Shown: positions 12,761 to 24,758, counted from the first letter of the stretch. The stretch is 64,000 nucleotides of DNA from Adineta ricciae (GCA_905250025.1 CAJNOJ010000013.1:372001-436000), one strand, 5' to 3'. Notes: generated by a model not told the origin, from the sequence alone. Program-made: numbers and translations.

Positions 12761-14493
12761 ATGATTCGACAATCTCTTGTCGATGAGCGCATATCAGATC
12801 TTCATCATCATACGCTTCAGTCATCTAAAGGTAGTGATGGTGACATGTCGAAAGCTGCATCTCGTCGATTACCACCGCCGCCTGCATCTCGTTTAGTTAT
12901 TAAAAAAAACGCATCCTTGATACCAACAGGCACCCAGCCAACTGCCAATACGACGCTGACAACATCTTCACCGGCACCACCGATTGATCCGCGTTCGCGT
13001 ATAGAATTACTCGAAAGAAATCTTCGCTATGTTCAACAACAACATGAAATAACTCTTGTTGATCTGCATAATGAAATCAGTAAACTTCAACAAGAGAACC
13101 GAGGTACGAGTTTAGATGAAAGAAAGCGTATATTTGTTGTACAGCGTTCAAAACTTTGTAGAGCTTCATTTCCGTATGGCAAATATTCGTGTACCGTCAG
13201 GATCGGATGATAAGCAGAGAAAAACGGAAGTTCAACCGAGTATTAATGAATTAGCTAATCTAACACAAAATGAACCAGTTCTTGGTAAGATAATCATACG
13301 AATTGGAAGAAACAACTCATTATATTTCGTGAATAGAAAAACGTTTACAAGAAGTACAACGTGTTCATTTCGAACAGCAAATTAACGAACTTCGAACACA
13401 ATTGATTGAAACTGAACAAAAAAATGAATATTTAATGCGTCGAATCGATGAAATGAATAAAACAACATTAGGTCAAACACCGCAAAGAATTGCATCTGGT
13501 GTACCAGTATTATTACCAGATCCCAAGTAATTTCTGCACTGCAGGAATTGTTGTAAAAAGGCTTTCTCTTCTTGTTTTCAAGCATAACTTCGGACAATAC
13601 AATCAAATCGGAGCAAACACAAATGTCGGAAACTGATCATCAACGGCTCCTTGAACTGTCATATGAAAAACAAAGATTCTACATACGAGAAGTACTTTCT
13701 TCATCATTCTTTTTCGAACAGATCTCGTTGAATCAATATAATTGATTTAGATTGCGAGACTACGAGCTGTATTACGTGAATTAATTCATGCTGAACGGTT
13801 AAGTTCAACATCAAAAATACTTGTTCGTGATTGTCTAGCATCGACTAGTATTAGTGAAAGTTCCACAGCAGATCCAACTGAAGTATCTCATGCGAATGAA
13901 AATCATTCACGATACATAAATTCATCATCGACAACTGATAAATCTGCTGGATATCGTCAGTATGTATCTCTCATTTTTTCAACCGTTTAATTTCATTCTA
14001 ATATATAATGACTAAACTTATTATACATAAACAGTGAATTACCACTTCGGCGTGTTAATCTTTCACCATCTCACATTGTGACACCAAGGTATTGATGCAC
14101 CTAAGCCTATCCTTGTAATCTTTTTCTCTTTGCTCCTTGTATTCAAACGACATATATCGGTATCTCTTCGCTTTGAACATTAATCATATAAACTGTTGAG
14201 TTTTAATCAAAATTTTCTCATTATTTTCAGATCAAACGGTCAACGTCGTTCGTCTGAACATCGTTTAGTTCTCCCTCCAATTACATCAGGTAGATATCGA
14301 AAGATCGACTTGATTTTCATGTGAGTTGCTACCTTACATAGATAAAGCTGGTGGTAATGGTGCAGTAGACAATTTCTTGAATTCTGAACTACAGCAAGCG
14401 ACATACAAGTTTGGTGAAACACCAATTGCAAGACGAGGCCGACGTACTCAGGAATTGCAAAGAACACGATTAGCAAGAAATTTTTACCATTGA
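12761..14493 (+). CDS. CCDC74/CCDC92-like coiled-coil protein
   Basis: Eight exons join in frame: 12761-13103, 13162-13284, 13337-13526, 13583-13691, 13751-13959, 14035-14088, 14231-14289, 14342-14493, giving 412 residues. Residues of about 85-120 form a coiled coil (IELLERNLRYVQQQHEITL, then DLHNEISKLQQENRELHFRM) that strongly resembles the N-terminal coiled coil of CCDC74/CCDC92. A second coiled coil follows (QEVQRVHFEQQINELRTQL). The basic C-terminus (SSEHRLVLPPI, then RRGRRTQELQRTRLARNFYH) matches the pattern of the CCDC74 C-terminal domain. CCDC74/92 proteins are linked to cilia, centrioles and spindle poles; the same role here is inferred. The N-terminus has a PPPP-containing low-complexity stretch. 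The first ATG of the frame is used. Confidence 0.75.
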
Positions 14494-15296
14494 TAATATC
14501 TGTTTATAGATCAAGTCTTCTTCTTCTTCTCTTGTTGTTTTTCTTGTTTCACTATGATTATACCTTCTGGTGATAATGACAAAATACTATTTAAATATAC
14601 ATATACATATATGTTGGCGTCCAATGTGAGATTCAGGCCAATCTAAGATCCGCCTAGGCGAAAGTGGAATTCCACATTGGACTAGTCCAAAGTCGGATTA
14701 CTGCTATTTCACAGCGTAAAACTCAATTTACTTCACAAATTGATATGGCCCATAGGTAAGAGTAAGAGTATGAGCGACGCCGAGGTTTTCCTGTCGATTG
14801 CCGACTTCAAAATGAAAATCTGAATTGTCGAAAAAGTTTTATTCAAGTTTTAGTAAAAAACTAGAACTTTTTAGTAAAAGTCACGTAGTAATCGGAAATC
14901 GGCCTCAATTTTCATTTTGAAGTCGGCAATCGACAGGAAAACCTCGGCGTCGCTCATACTCTTACTCTTACCTATGGGCCATATCAATTTGTGAAGTAAA
15001 TTGAGTTTTACGCTGTGAAATAGCAGTAATCCGACTTTGGACTAGTCCAATGTGGAATTCCACTTTCGCCTAGGCGGATCTTAGATTGGCCTGAATCTCA
15101 CATTGGACGCCAACATATACATACAATTTTGCAATGGTGATATTCACGCTATTTGCTGATCTTATATTTAAGAGTAGTTGATAAGTTTATTGAACGAATA
15201 ATGTGGAAGAAAACATGCACACGAGAATAAACTAATATAGAGAAAGAAAACGAACTAAATAGGTTACATGTATATATAGAGTCAACTAAAGATGAA
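14494..15296. other. Intergenic region between CCDC74-like and AIG1-like A
   Basis: Apart from the foldback element the region is AT-rich, with a TTC repeat at about 14519-14531 and TA/CA alternation (TATACATATACATATA) where the element inserted. No gene seen. The two flanking genes converge on it. Confidence 0.6.
14612..15115. mobile_element. Foldback (MITE-like) element with perfect 208-bp inverted arms
   Basis: The left arm (14612-14819) and right arm (14908-15115) are reverse complements with no mismatch that I could find, separated by an 88-bp unique centre. The ends read TGTTGGCGTCC...GGACGCCAACA. Flanks are TA-rich (ACATATA on the left, TATACATA on the right), so the target duplication may be TA or TATA but cannot be fixed. 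No transposase frame is present, so it is non-autonomous. Its G+C is higher than the flanks. I do not recognise the family. Confidence 0.85.
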
Positions 15297-18200
15297 CTAA
15301 ATGTCTTTTTGTTTGATAGTGGCTAGAAGAGCAGTTGATTCGATGATTAATTCTTTCGGTATATCATTGATGTGCGTTGCATCACTATTTGTTCGTATAC
15401 GTATCTGTTGTTGAATATTATCGTAGGCTTGTTTCAGTTCTGCAACTGTTTTATGTGTATGTTCGTTTAGTTTTGTTTCATATACTGCAGGATAATCTTT
15501 TGTTAATTGGTGACAATTAGCACCAGTACAGCGACGTTCTAACTCTTGATAAATAGAAAACAATTGAGCATTCTTATTCGATGATTTTGCATCGTTGTAT
15601 AATGTTAATAAACGCGTGATAGTCGCATTGGCCAAGGTATTTGAGTTCATTGTATCATCATCACTGACTGTATTCGATACTGGCGCTATATTGATCATGG
15701 TGTAGTCGTCTTTGCTCGACGCAGATGGTGTTATTATTGCAAAAGAGGCATCATTTGTACAGGTTGACGGTGGTGAAAGGAATGTAAATGGTGAGCCGGT
15801 CGCAGATCGATCTGATGGAATCGTTGTCGGTATTGGCATTGTAGAAGTGGATGGTAACGAGAAAGTTGATGATGGTGGAGCTGGTGGCAACAATGGTGGT
15901 AGTGGTGATGTTATTGAGGATTGTGCAACAGCAGCACTATTATTGTTAACAATGTCAGTATGAAATCCTATGAAAGTATTATGAAAAGTGAACCATGTAA
16001 TCAGTTGAGTTCTGTTACGAGCTTACCATTAGAACCCGTAAGTAACAATGATGATTGCGCAGACACAGGTGATATTGGTGTCGATGGTGTCGGCGTTGAA
16101 ACAAATGCTGTTTGCGGAGAGTTCGTTTGGACATTTATATCAGCACTATTCGTCGCTTGAATTGGTTTAAATAGAGTACCGGCAGGTATGGTTGCTTCGC
16201 CTGGATGATGACCAACAGGTATAGGGTAGTAGCCCATGAGTGTTTGAGGAATAGGTGTAGACGTTTTCATCATCATCATTGTTGAAGACACGTGATCTGG
16301 TGGACGTTCAAAGGAGCCTTCATTTGCATAGTTCCCATCACGATTCTGTCCTTGTTGTTGTTGTTGCTGTTGATTTTTTTGTGCAATAAGTGTGTACAGA
16401 GCGGCAATTTCCAACAGAAGATCATTGGGTACACGAACAATATTCAGTATATCAGGTTCAGTCATATTGGAAATACGTTGTTGGAGTTGTAAATATAGAT
16501 GACTTAATGTGGGTGCATCTTGTGAACTATAGAGTTGAGTATAACGGGCAAATGTTCCGATATCAGTTGATGAAACGAGTGGACCTGTTGATTTACCTTG
16601 TGAACGGCGGTTCAGTTCAATCAAAATTGCACTTGATTTTCGTGTATCTTTACAATCATTATACCGTTGAACGAGATCCATGGTTGTCAACGAAGCATAC
16701 TGTTGTTGCAAAGAATTGTTATTATTACTCGTAGTGTTAGATACTGACGGTTGTCGCCGTTTTCGACGATCATGTATGGAGCTAACTTCATCATCGTGAT
16801 TGTTGCTCTGATTAGTATGCCGATGTGAACGTGACGATGTTGATGGTCTTTCTCTCGCATATCTATCATCATTATCATCGTCGTCACCATCGCCACGATC
16901 ACGATCACTATCAGGATTTTCATCGTCATCATCATCATCATCTTCGTCGTCAAAATCTTTGCCAGGTATTGTCGGTAGTGGTTTTTTGGGTTTATTCAGC
17001 TTTGTAATTAAATCAAGCACACTTGTATTCAAATTGGGTGTGTTGTCTGACAGTGTTGAAGGTGATATAGATGAATTGGCATTTGATGCGATGCTCGTTG
17101 TTGTTGCGGATCGAAATGGTTTCGATGTATATGTATCAACAAGACGCATGGGTGGTAGAGTTTGTTTAGCCACTTGATCTGCTTCAAGTTGTCGACAAAA
17201 TTCGCTTAAGCTACGAATGAAGTCTTCGGCTTGTTGTTTCGCTTCGATATTTCTTAACATTACTGCTTCGGCTTTCAATTGATCAATCAATGCATGCAAT
17301 TCTTGTGCTAAATTGAATCCACTACATATACGTCTCAGCTCAGCACATTTATGTTTGATTTCTTCGAGTTTTTGTTGCAATGCACGTTCCAGCATTTTCT
17401 TCGCTTCTTGTGTTGTAGTAATTCGCGACTGAAAATCGTTTGTATTTTTTGTCGCTGAATCATATTTAGCTTTGATATCATGAAGAACATCTTGCAATTT
17501 TTGTTGTTTCACTTTCATTGTTTTCCGTGCATGATAATGTTCAGTATATAAACAGTGTGATGGACAGATATAACACTGACCTTCCGCCGACATTGCCCAA
17601 CATCGTTGAAATATTCGATTGCCATGTGTAGTTGTTTCATGCAGACCACATTTATCATGACAAACATGATCACATTTCCGGCAAACGGCTAGAAAAATGA
17701 AGACAATCAAATGATTTACTTGAAATGAATCGATTTACTTGAATGATATTTAGCATCAACTAATTCTTTTGTTTCAACGACTCGTTCACGCGTATAATCT
17801 TTGTAGGTAACTTCTTCTGTTTTATATTGTTTGAGTGCATGTTCAAATGCTGCCAATTCATCTTGCATTTTTTGTATTTGAGAAACTTCTAAGCGAGCTT
17901 CGTGCATTAGTGCTTTGATCGCATTGCGTATATCTTTCATATCTTTGAATGCACCAACAGACTTGGTTTTGAATGTGTCAATTGTTTCCATCATTCGCTT
18001 TAATTCATCCATCGAAGCATCCCAATCGAATTGCAACGCATCGAGTGCTGCTTGATCCCATGCATTGGGATCCTGTGAGAAGGCCGAGTTTTGCATATAG
18101 TACGGATAAACTGTACCGTGTAACTGAAGCGACGAGATATTGAAGTTCGCTTCATGTCGTTTGGCATTCGTCAAGACAACAATCACATTATCCATGACAA

Positions 18201-18867
18201 CATCAGGTAGATTACCGCGAAGACGCGCGATGACATTTCGAAGATTCAATGTAAGACGACCTGTTGTACCATTAACAACAATAATAACAGCTGAGAGACC
18301 ACCCAGAGATTCGACCTAGAATACACGAAAAAAAAGGAAAGAAATTGGATATTCAAGGAAAGGGGTGTGACATACGCCATCGATAATTTTGTTCATATTC
18401 TGATTATCTTGTTCTGCTCCTCGTGTGTCCGACAGACCTGGTGTATCAAGGAAGAGATATTGTCGTTGAGCAGGACTTGCTGTATCGACAAAAATATATT
18501 GGTTGCACATATCCGTTTTCGATTGTGTTGTATCACGAACATTGTTCTCACAATGAGCAAATTGTTCAGTAATAACTGTACGATATTTTGATGGAATGGC
18601 CACTTTGATATTTTGTAATGATCCGCCACGGAAATAGTTTGTTAAATAGTTAATGAATGTTGATTTGCCACTGCCTGTTTCGCCAATAACTAAAACTTTC
18701 GCGATATTCGACGTATCTAAAGAAAGATGACGTGTATTTGTATTCTCATTTGAGTTCGTTGTTGTCGTGGTATTTTGATGATTGCCGCCGACACCAAGAC
18801 GATTCATAGCATCGGACAATGAATCTTTGATATGGTGTGCAGCTGCCACGAGGGGATTGCTTGCCAT
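15297..18867 (-). CDS. AIG1/GIMAP-like GTPase with Cys/His cluster, coiled coil and duplicated tail domain (paralogue A)
   Basis: Four exons join in frame: 18867-18376, 18315-17739, 17688-16027, 15967-15297, giving 1133 residues from MASNPLV. The GTPase domain has a P-loop (VIGETGSGKST, residues about 61-70) and a G3 motif DTPGLSD (141-147), with VIVVLTNAK in the G4 position, as in AIG1/septin-like NTPases. Residues about 359-409 hold a Cys/His-rich cluster (CRKCDHVCHDKC, then CWAMSAEGQCYICPSHC and HYH) that probably binds zinc. A coiled coil follows to about 530, then a disordered region with an Asp/Glu run and poly-Gln. A tail domain of about 105 residues occurs twice, at about 691-795 (ending VPNDLLLEIAALYTLI) and 1026-1131 (ending IPKELIIESTALLATI). 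An in-frame ATG at 18969 would add a hydrophobic segment; I prefer 18867 because an acceptor-like TTTTAG lies between them at 18899. Function is unknown; GIMAP relatives act on membranes in immunity. Confidence 0.82.
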
Positions 18868-18968
18868 TAAAGTTTCGTCGGAAAATTCAATCAAATATCT
18901 AAAATATACGATCATAGCATAAAGGATGAAGACAAGAACAATAAAACTAAAGAAGATATGTATAGTCA

Positions 18969-21283
18969 TTAAGAATATTTTGTAGAATTTTGTAAGCAAA
19001 GTGTCACAGCAGCTAAATGTAATAATTTGTCTACGGGCACAGAGAGTATTTCAAATGGATCTTGATCAGTCAATTGTTGTACATCGGATTGAAGTTGCGC
19101 ATGCAAACGTACTAGTTCATCTAATTGTAATAAACGTGCGGAGGAATAGTATTCACATAGAACTAAGAGTTGACCAGGTGATAGATAACCAATGGATGTG
19201 CCACCACAACGGCGATTTAACTCTTTAGCAATCAATTTGCATTCTTCCGTTGATTCGCGACTTAAATTAAGCAGACGTTCAGTTGGATATTCCGAATATT
19301 TACGTGTTTTATTCGAATCTGATGTTTGTTGTTGAGCAGGTTGCAGCCGATGAATGATTTCACGCGTATTCATAATGGGTAACTTCTTCTTTCGCTGTTC
19401 TTCATCATCGACTAATGAAATATCGTTCATGGCATTTAGTGAACTATGTGAACCATTGAAAAGGCGATTGACTTGGACAATCAAAGATGAAGTAGGTGAA
19501 GAATCGATTTGAATTAAATCTTCATTCTGCTAAACAAAAGATAAGTGCCCACTCTTGTGGAAAAGGAAACACTGAACTTACAGATGGTGATATCGTTTGC
19601 ATTTGAGATGTTTTCGATGATTGTCTAGTGCTAGTATTATTATTATTATTATTATTATTGATTGTTTTTCGTTTAGCAGGCGTTGGAGGTGATATTGGAA
19701 TAGGTGATGACGGTTGTTCAATAACAGATATTAAAGACTCATCATATTGCAGTTCATCAGCGAGCTTTTCAAGTTTTTCAATGAATTTCGTTGCTTTTCT
19801 CGTTACCGTGGGTGATCGTAGTGAACTAATATCGTTTTTGAGGAAATTTACGAATATGCACAGTTCTTCAGCCACGTTAAAACCTTGACAGTTACTTCGG
19901 ACACGTAAACATCCTTCCCGTACTTTATAAAATTGATCCTGTAACGCTTCTTCAATCATTCGTTTCGTTTCTTGAACCGTTTCACATTTTGTTTCACACG
20001 CTGCTTTATCTTTTCGAGCCTCGGCGTATTTGCTTGCAACAGATGATATGGCGAGTTTCAAGGTCCTTGGAACGTTTTTAATCAGTCGACGATCATGATA
20101 ATGCAGATCATAGGAACATTTACCAGCACAAACTGTACATCGGCCGTTGACAATAACAGTGCATCGTCGGAAAACACGTTCACCGACATGAGTGGTTTCT
20201 GTCAATGAACATCGTTCGTGACAAACAGTATTACATTTTAAACATATCGTATTATGATACGATGTGACGGTTATTTCGTTAACCTAAGCGATCCTTTCCA
20301 GCAGCATGTTTACAAATATCTGTGTTACCTGTATTGATTTTGTTGATCGATCAGTTGTTGATGCATATTTTTCAATATTGGCTGAATAAATATGTGATGC
20401 TTGTTCCAATGCAGCCAATTCATCTTCGATATGTTGTAACTCCATAATCATTAAACGGCTTTCATGCAGAACACTTCGTATAGCATTTCGATCGTCGTCC
20501 ATAGCTTCTAACGCATCCGTTGAAACAGGTGTTAATGTTAATAAAGTTTTCACAAAGTCATTCATGGTCTTCATCGATATATTCCAATCGCGTTGCAAAA
20601 TCTCTCGTGTTTGTGGCGACCACATTTGCCCATCGGAGGAAAACGCTGAATTCTGCATATGAAATACCGGAGCGTGATTCAGCAATTTGACTGAACCAAA
20701 ATTGACCGTATGTGCAGCACAATTAGTCAATATAACAAGAACATTCGTATAGAGAACGTCAGGTATTCGATCGCGAAACCGTTCGAGAACATTTCGTATG
20801 TTGATTGTCAAACGTGCTTGTGTACCGTTCAGAACAAGTACCAGAGCAGTCAGATGTTGCAATGATTGAATACATTCGAAGATTCGATCAACATTTTCAT
20901 TATCAGACAAGTATCCCCCAGTATCGTTAATACCAGGTGTATCGAAGAAATTGAAATGAACTTGTTCAACCACGAATGTATACTTTGTGCATCGACTAGT
21001 TTTACTGCGTGTCGAATCTTCTAGCGCATTCTCATGATGTTGGGGCATGAGAGAAGACATGTTTGCTTTGAGAAATCTTGTAGGTATGGCAACTTTCAGA
21101 TTTGTTAGCGAACCATTGTAAAATAGATTAGTTAAATAATTGATAAATGTTGATTTACCTACGAAATGATTTTCGAAAATGCAACTGATGATCGTGTCCT
21201 AAAGACTTCTCAATCCTACCAGTGCCCGTTTCTCCAATGATGACCACATTGATTTCCGGCGAAGAATGGCTTGCAACAGCCAT
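18969..21283 (-). CDS. AIG1/GIMAP-like GTPase with Cys/His cluster, coiled coil and single tail domain (paralogue B)
   Basis: Four exons join in frame: 21283-21220, 21158-20329, 20283-19582, 19529-18969, giving 718 residues. It is a shorter tandem paralogue of A. The P-loop GETGTGKST (about 17-25) is cut by an intron after the second Thr-Gly; G3 is DTPGIND; the G4 region is VLVILTNCA. The Cys/His cluster (CLKCNTVCHERC, then CTVCAGKC and HYH) matches that of A. A coiled coil, a poly-Asn run (about 8 Asn, AAT/ATT repeat) and one copy of the tail domain (from about 615: TERLLNLS, KELNRRCGG, then ILSVPVDKLLHLAAVTL) complete the protein. It lies directly upstream of A on the same strand; its TAA shares a base with an in-frame ATG of A. 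The start is the only Met before the P-loop. Confidence 0.82.
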
Positions 21284-22404
21284 AATTCATTCAATCGTAA
21301 GAGTGCTGGTCTTCTATCAATCACTCGAAAGGTCGAAAGTGAACTCGGTATTTCTTTTATACTTTTTAAACAAACGAATCGAAAAAGAAAATGACAGACC
21401 AACCCCTTGATTATGCCATCAAAGAGAAAGAGGAAAAAATGAATAAATGATTGAAGCTGTTATTCGGGTGAATAAAAGGGACGATGGAAGAAACTGTTTT
21501 ATGAGTTCCATGACCCCGGTGATGCGTGCATGGACAAATATCCAAGGACGCGTACTTTTAGATGAAAAAAAAACGCATTAAAACTGATTCAGATGTACAT
21601 ATATAAATGGTAATTGCACTGTGAGGGAGAGAGAGAGAAATGGAACATTTGACCTTCAAATGAGTAGTCTTATACGTCACATTTGATTTGACCATATCAA
21701 ATCTCATTGGAATGAATTCTTTTTCTTTGTCATATATTTACTTTTGAACTAGAAATCTTTTTCTGATATAGAAATCATACTTCCACTTCCCGGTATAGAA
21801 AGTGGTAGGCATAACTTACATTGGCTTCAATCAAAACAAAATAAATCAAGCGTACTGATTCCATAGCATCAATTCGTGTTAAATGACAGAAAAAGAAGTC
21901 ATGAGATTACGGTCAGCGAACAGGTCTTCTATTTGGACAATCTTTCAAAGAATATTGCATAAGTCTGGCATAAAAAGGAGAGAGTGTGTGTGTGCATGTC
22001 ATATCTTCCGATGAAATAGAAGCATAGGTCACCACAAATTGCCTCTTGATGTTCTTGAGATTCAATAGTGTAATTTCTTCTGGATACTGACATTCAAAAC
22101 AAATATCACGCATAAGAGTTTATAATAACTGAGTGACGATTCGTATTCACAATGAATAGAATGTTGTAATTTATTCATATTTGATAGATGAATTCTTCTC
22201 TTAGAACAAGAATGATTTCACAAAGAATTTATCTGACACGTGAGAAGCAAAGACAAAGTACAAGTATGGAATGATTTATCAGTCACTGCAAGAAGCAATT
22301 CTCTCCACGAATGAACAAACTAAGTTAAATATATACAAAACTAACCGAACTTTCATCTACGAATAAAAAAAAGAAGGAAAACAAACAAATTATAGTTTTA
22401 ATTA
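21284..22404. other. Intergenic, no gene seen
   Basis: About 1.1 kb between AIG1-like B start and the DIPK1 stop. A GA run (GAGAGAGAGA) lies near 21623-21636 and a GT run near 21983-21994. Short frames such as 21913-22113 on the minus strand look random. Confidence 0.5.
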
Positions 22405-23810
22405 TTAAAATAAATTGGATGTAATATTTGCAGATCGTAATTCTCCATCGAGCATCACTTGCATTATACGAAGTAAACGAGGCGATGCTTCGATTTTCAG
22501 ATCTCGTGCACGTTTATAACGACCAAGTGGTGATGCACATTTATGAACATAGGATAAGAGAACATCATGTAATCGGGATGGAATTGTTTCTGGTTTGAGC
22601 AATTTAACTAAGACTTTTTCACATAGAACTTGTAAATTATTATTAATACGACGATTTGTGTGACACCGACGCGTGCGCTTATCACAATAACCTGAGCAGT
22701 CGAAAAATGAACAATCCGAATGTCGACGACATTTCTCTGGAGGATATAATGGAATCAAACCATTGAAGTAGGCCATGTCTAAGTCGAGCAATTTGATGTT
22801 ACCACCTGCACTCACACCAAAATTCGATAATTCTAAAGAGAAGAAAATGAAAATTGACAATTTTGGAACGATAAACTACTTACGTAAATCGCATAGATGA
22901 AGTGGTGCATGTAATTCTTGTTCGAAACTATCAACAAGTTGTAACAACCGATTGGCTAACCAAGCTTTCGGTATCCATGTATCTGCTTCTAGTTGTTCTT
23001 CTATCTGAGGGTGATTTAACGGTGTTAGGTGTTCAGTTAAATACGTATGGCCACACCATCCAAGAATTTTCGGCATTAATTCATGTTTCGAACGATAATA
23101 ATGCGAAAGTAAAAATTCATGCTGGGTCATCAGTGAATAGAGTGTATTGAGTTCGGTGGTTAATGACAGAGCAAGATTTTGTTCGTAATAATCATTATAT
23201 TTCACGACAACCTCATCGAAATTCTCTAGTAAAATAACGGAATTTTCAATACGATCATGGCGAAACAATCGTCGAATTAATTTTTCGTGCGTCAAATTTG
23301 TCAACGCATTACCCATATGAGTTGTCAATGTTGAATTGATAATATCATAAAATCTGAAAAGACTCGATGGTATTGACACGATCGGTTCATTGAATAAAAC
23401 ATCCGTATTTTCACGATCGAAATAACGACGCGAAGATTTCAGCACCACATAGGATGACGCATTTGTTGACATTAATAGAACGATTTTCGATGAGGATAAA
23501 GATAAACATTGTGCTAATGTTATTGTAGAATTAGCATTGCACAATGCGGAACATTGACTGCCTGTCACTTGACCAAGCGAGTATAATTCACACTTCGAAT
23601 AGTAGAAGATGATGATTTTCGATGAGAGTGAAAATAACTTACAAGATTATCGATAATCTTCTGTGCTTCATGCATATCACATTGCCCGATATCTTGATGA
23701 ACAAGTTCCTGTGAGTCATTGAAGTATTTAAAACAAACAACTGCGATGAAGAGGACTAGAATTGCTAGCACTAGTCCCAAAACTCGATCCCAATGAACGA
23801 TAATCTTCAT
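22405..23810 (-). CDS. DIPK1/FAM69-type divergent protein kinase, type II membrane protein
   Basis: Three exons: 23810 to about 23639, about 23567-22884, and 22832-22405, giving about 427 residues, the normal length of DIPK1A/B/C (about 420-430). A short cytosolic N-terminus precedes one membrane segment (LGLVLAILVLFIAVVCF, residues about 11-27), then a Cys-rich start of the lumenal domain (SQCSALC). Kinase-like landmarks are VILLENFDEVVVKYN, PKILGWCGHTY, HAPLHLCDLQLSNFGV, LLDLDMAYF, and a late Cys cluster (KCRRHSDCSFFDCSGYCD) followed by NNNLQVLC. The family sits in the ER/Golgi and is classed as atypical kinases. The exon 1-2 junction is the weakest: the best donor GTAAGT is out of frame, so a second GT four bases on is used here. 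Its ATG directly follows TATTCTAG, 53 bases after the OTUD6 stop. Confidence 0.88.
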
Positions 23811-23863
23811 CTAGAATATAAAACGAAACAAAATATTTTTTATTTAATCTTCACTTTTTCAAT

Positions 23864-24758
23864 CTATTCATCATGTTTTTCTCCTGTCTCAATCGTACTA
23901 TTATAATGTTCACCATTCGCATACAGATATCGATGATACGTAATAATAATGGGTGATCTCGATGATGAATGATTAATTCGAATCGGCTGGTTTCCACCTC
24001 CTTGAATGACTTCGATTGGTCTTTGTAAAATGATTGCACACACTTGCAATTCAATCTGTCCACCCCAAACGTTTTCTTTCGAGAGTTTGTCACAATAAAC
24101 ATCATAATCTGTATCAATAAATGGTTCGTATTCTTCTCGATGTTCACGCAGATATTTCGCAACTGTTTCACGTAGTTGCCTCACAGAGAAGTCTGATGTT
24201 TGATCAACTATTGATGCGAATAGACAATTACCATCTGAAGGTATCGAGCGAAGCTCAAGACCAAGCTTAGACAGTTGTTCATCGATCGATGCAGATTCAT
24301 TCCGACAACGAATGAAGTCAGGTTGATTGTCATAATCGATCACCTCTAGATTGGCATCAGCTTCCGCCTGACGTTTTTCTTTATTCGCGAATCGACGAGC
24401 TTTACGTGACACGTGTTGTTTTTCTTCATTCTAAGAAAACGCGATAGATTTGATTACGATCTCAATAGCGACAAACTTCGACAGGTGTTGCTTGTGCTGA
24501 TGGATGATTCTCATCGGATTGATTGGGGATTGCAGTATTATTTGATTCAGTTGTTGCATTTTCGTCGAAATGTTGCCATCGTTTGCCAAACTCTTCTTCT
24601 AGAGCTTTGATTTCACCATCGACTTTTTTCTTTCGTGCTTTGTCATTTTTATTAACGGATTTTTTCAGTTGCTGAATAGTTGCCTGCAATTCTCGCCGCT
24701 CGCGACGGTGCCGAGATGATTCATCTTCGAAATTCTCCGAAGGATTTTGTTCAGCCAT
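23864..24758 (-). CDS. OTU-domain deubiquitinase, OTUD6 type
   Basis: Two exons join in frame: 24758-24477 and 24430-23864, giving 282 residues, close to OTUD6A/B (about 290). The N-terminal half is a charged coiled coil (RRERRELQATIQQLKKSV, then KKKVDGEIKALEEEF and SRKARRFANKEKRQAEAD) as in OTUD6B. The OTU domain has the catalytic Asp-Gly-Asn-Cys block (IPSDGNCLFASI), VAKYLREHREEYEPF, WGGQIELQVCA, and the catalytic His in YANGEHYNS. It removes ubiquitin from substrates; OTUD6B is tied to translation initiation and proteasome assembly. It lies upstream of DIPK1 on the same strand with only 53 bases between, and diverges from the glycosyltransferase gene on its other side. Confidence 0.93.

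Noticed and set aside
15712-16160. Two plus-strand frames of about 80 codons over AIG1-like A
   Set aside because: Antisense of low-complexity Ser/Thr/Pro-rich coding sequence; no start context or domain.
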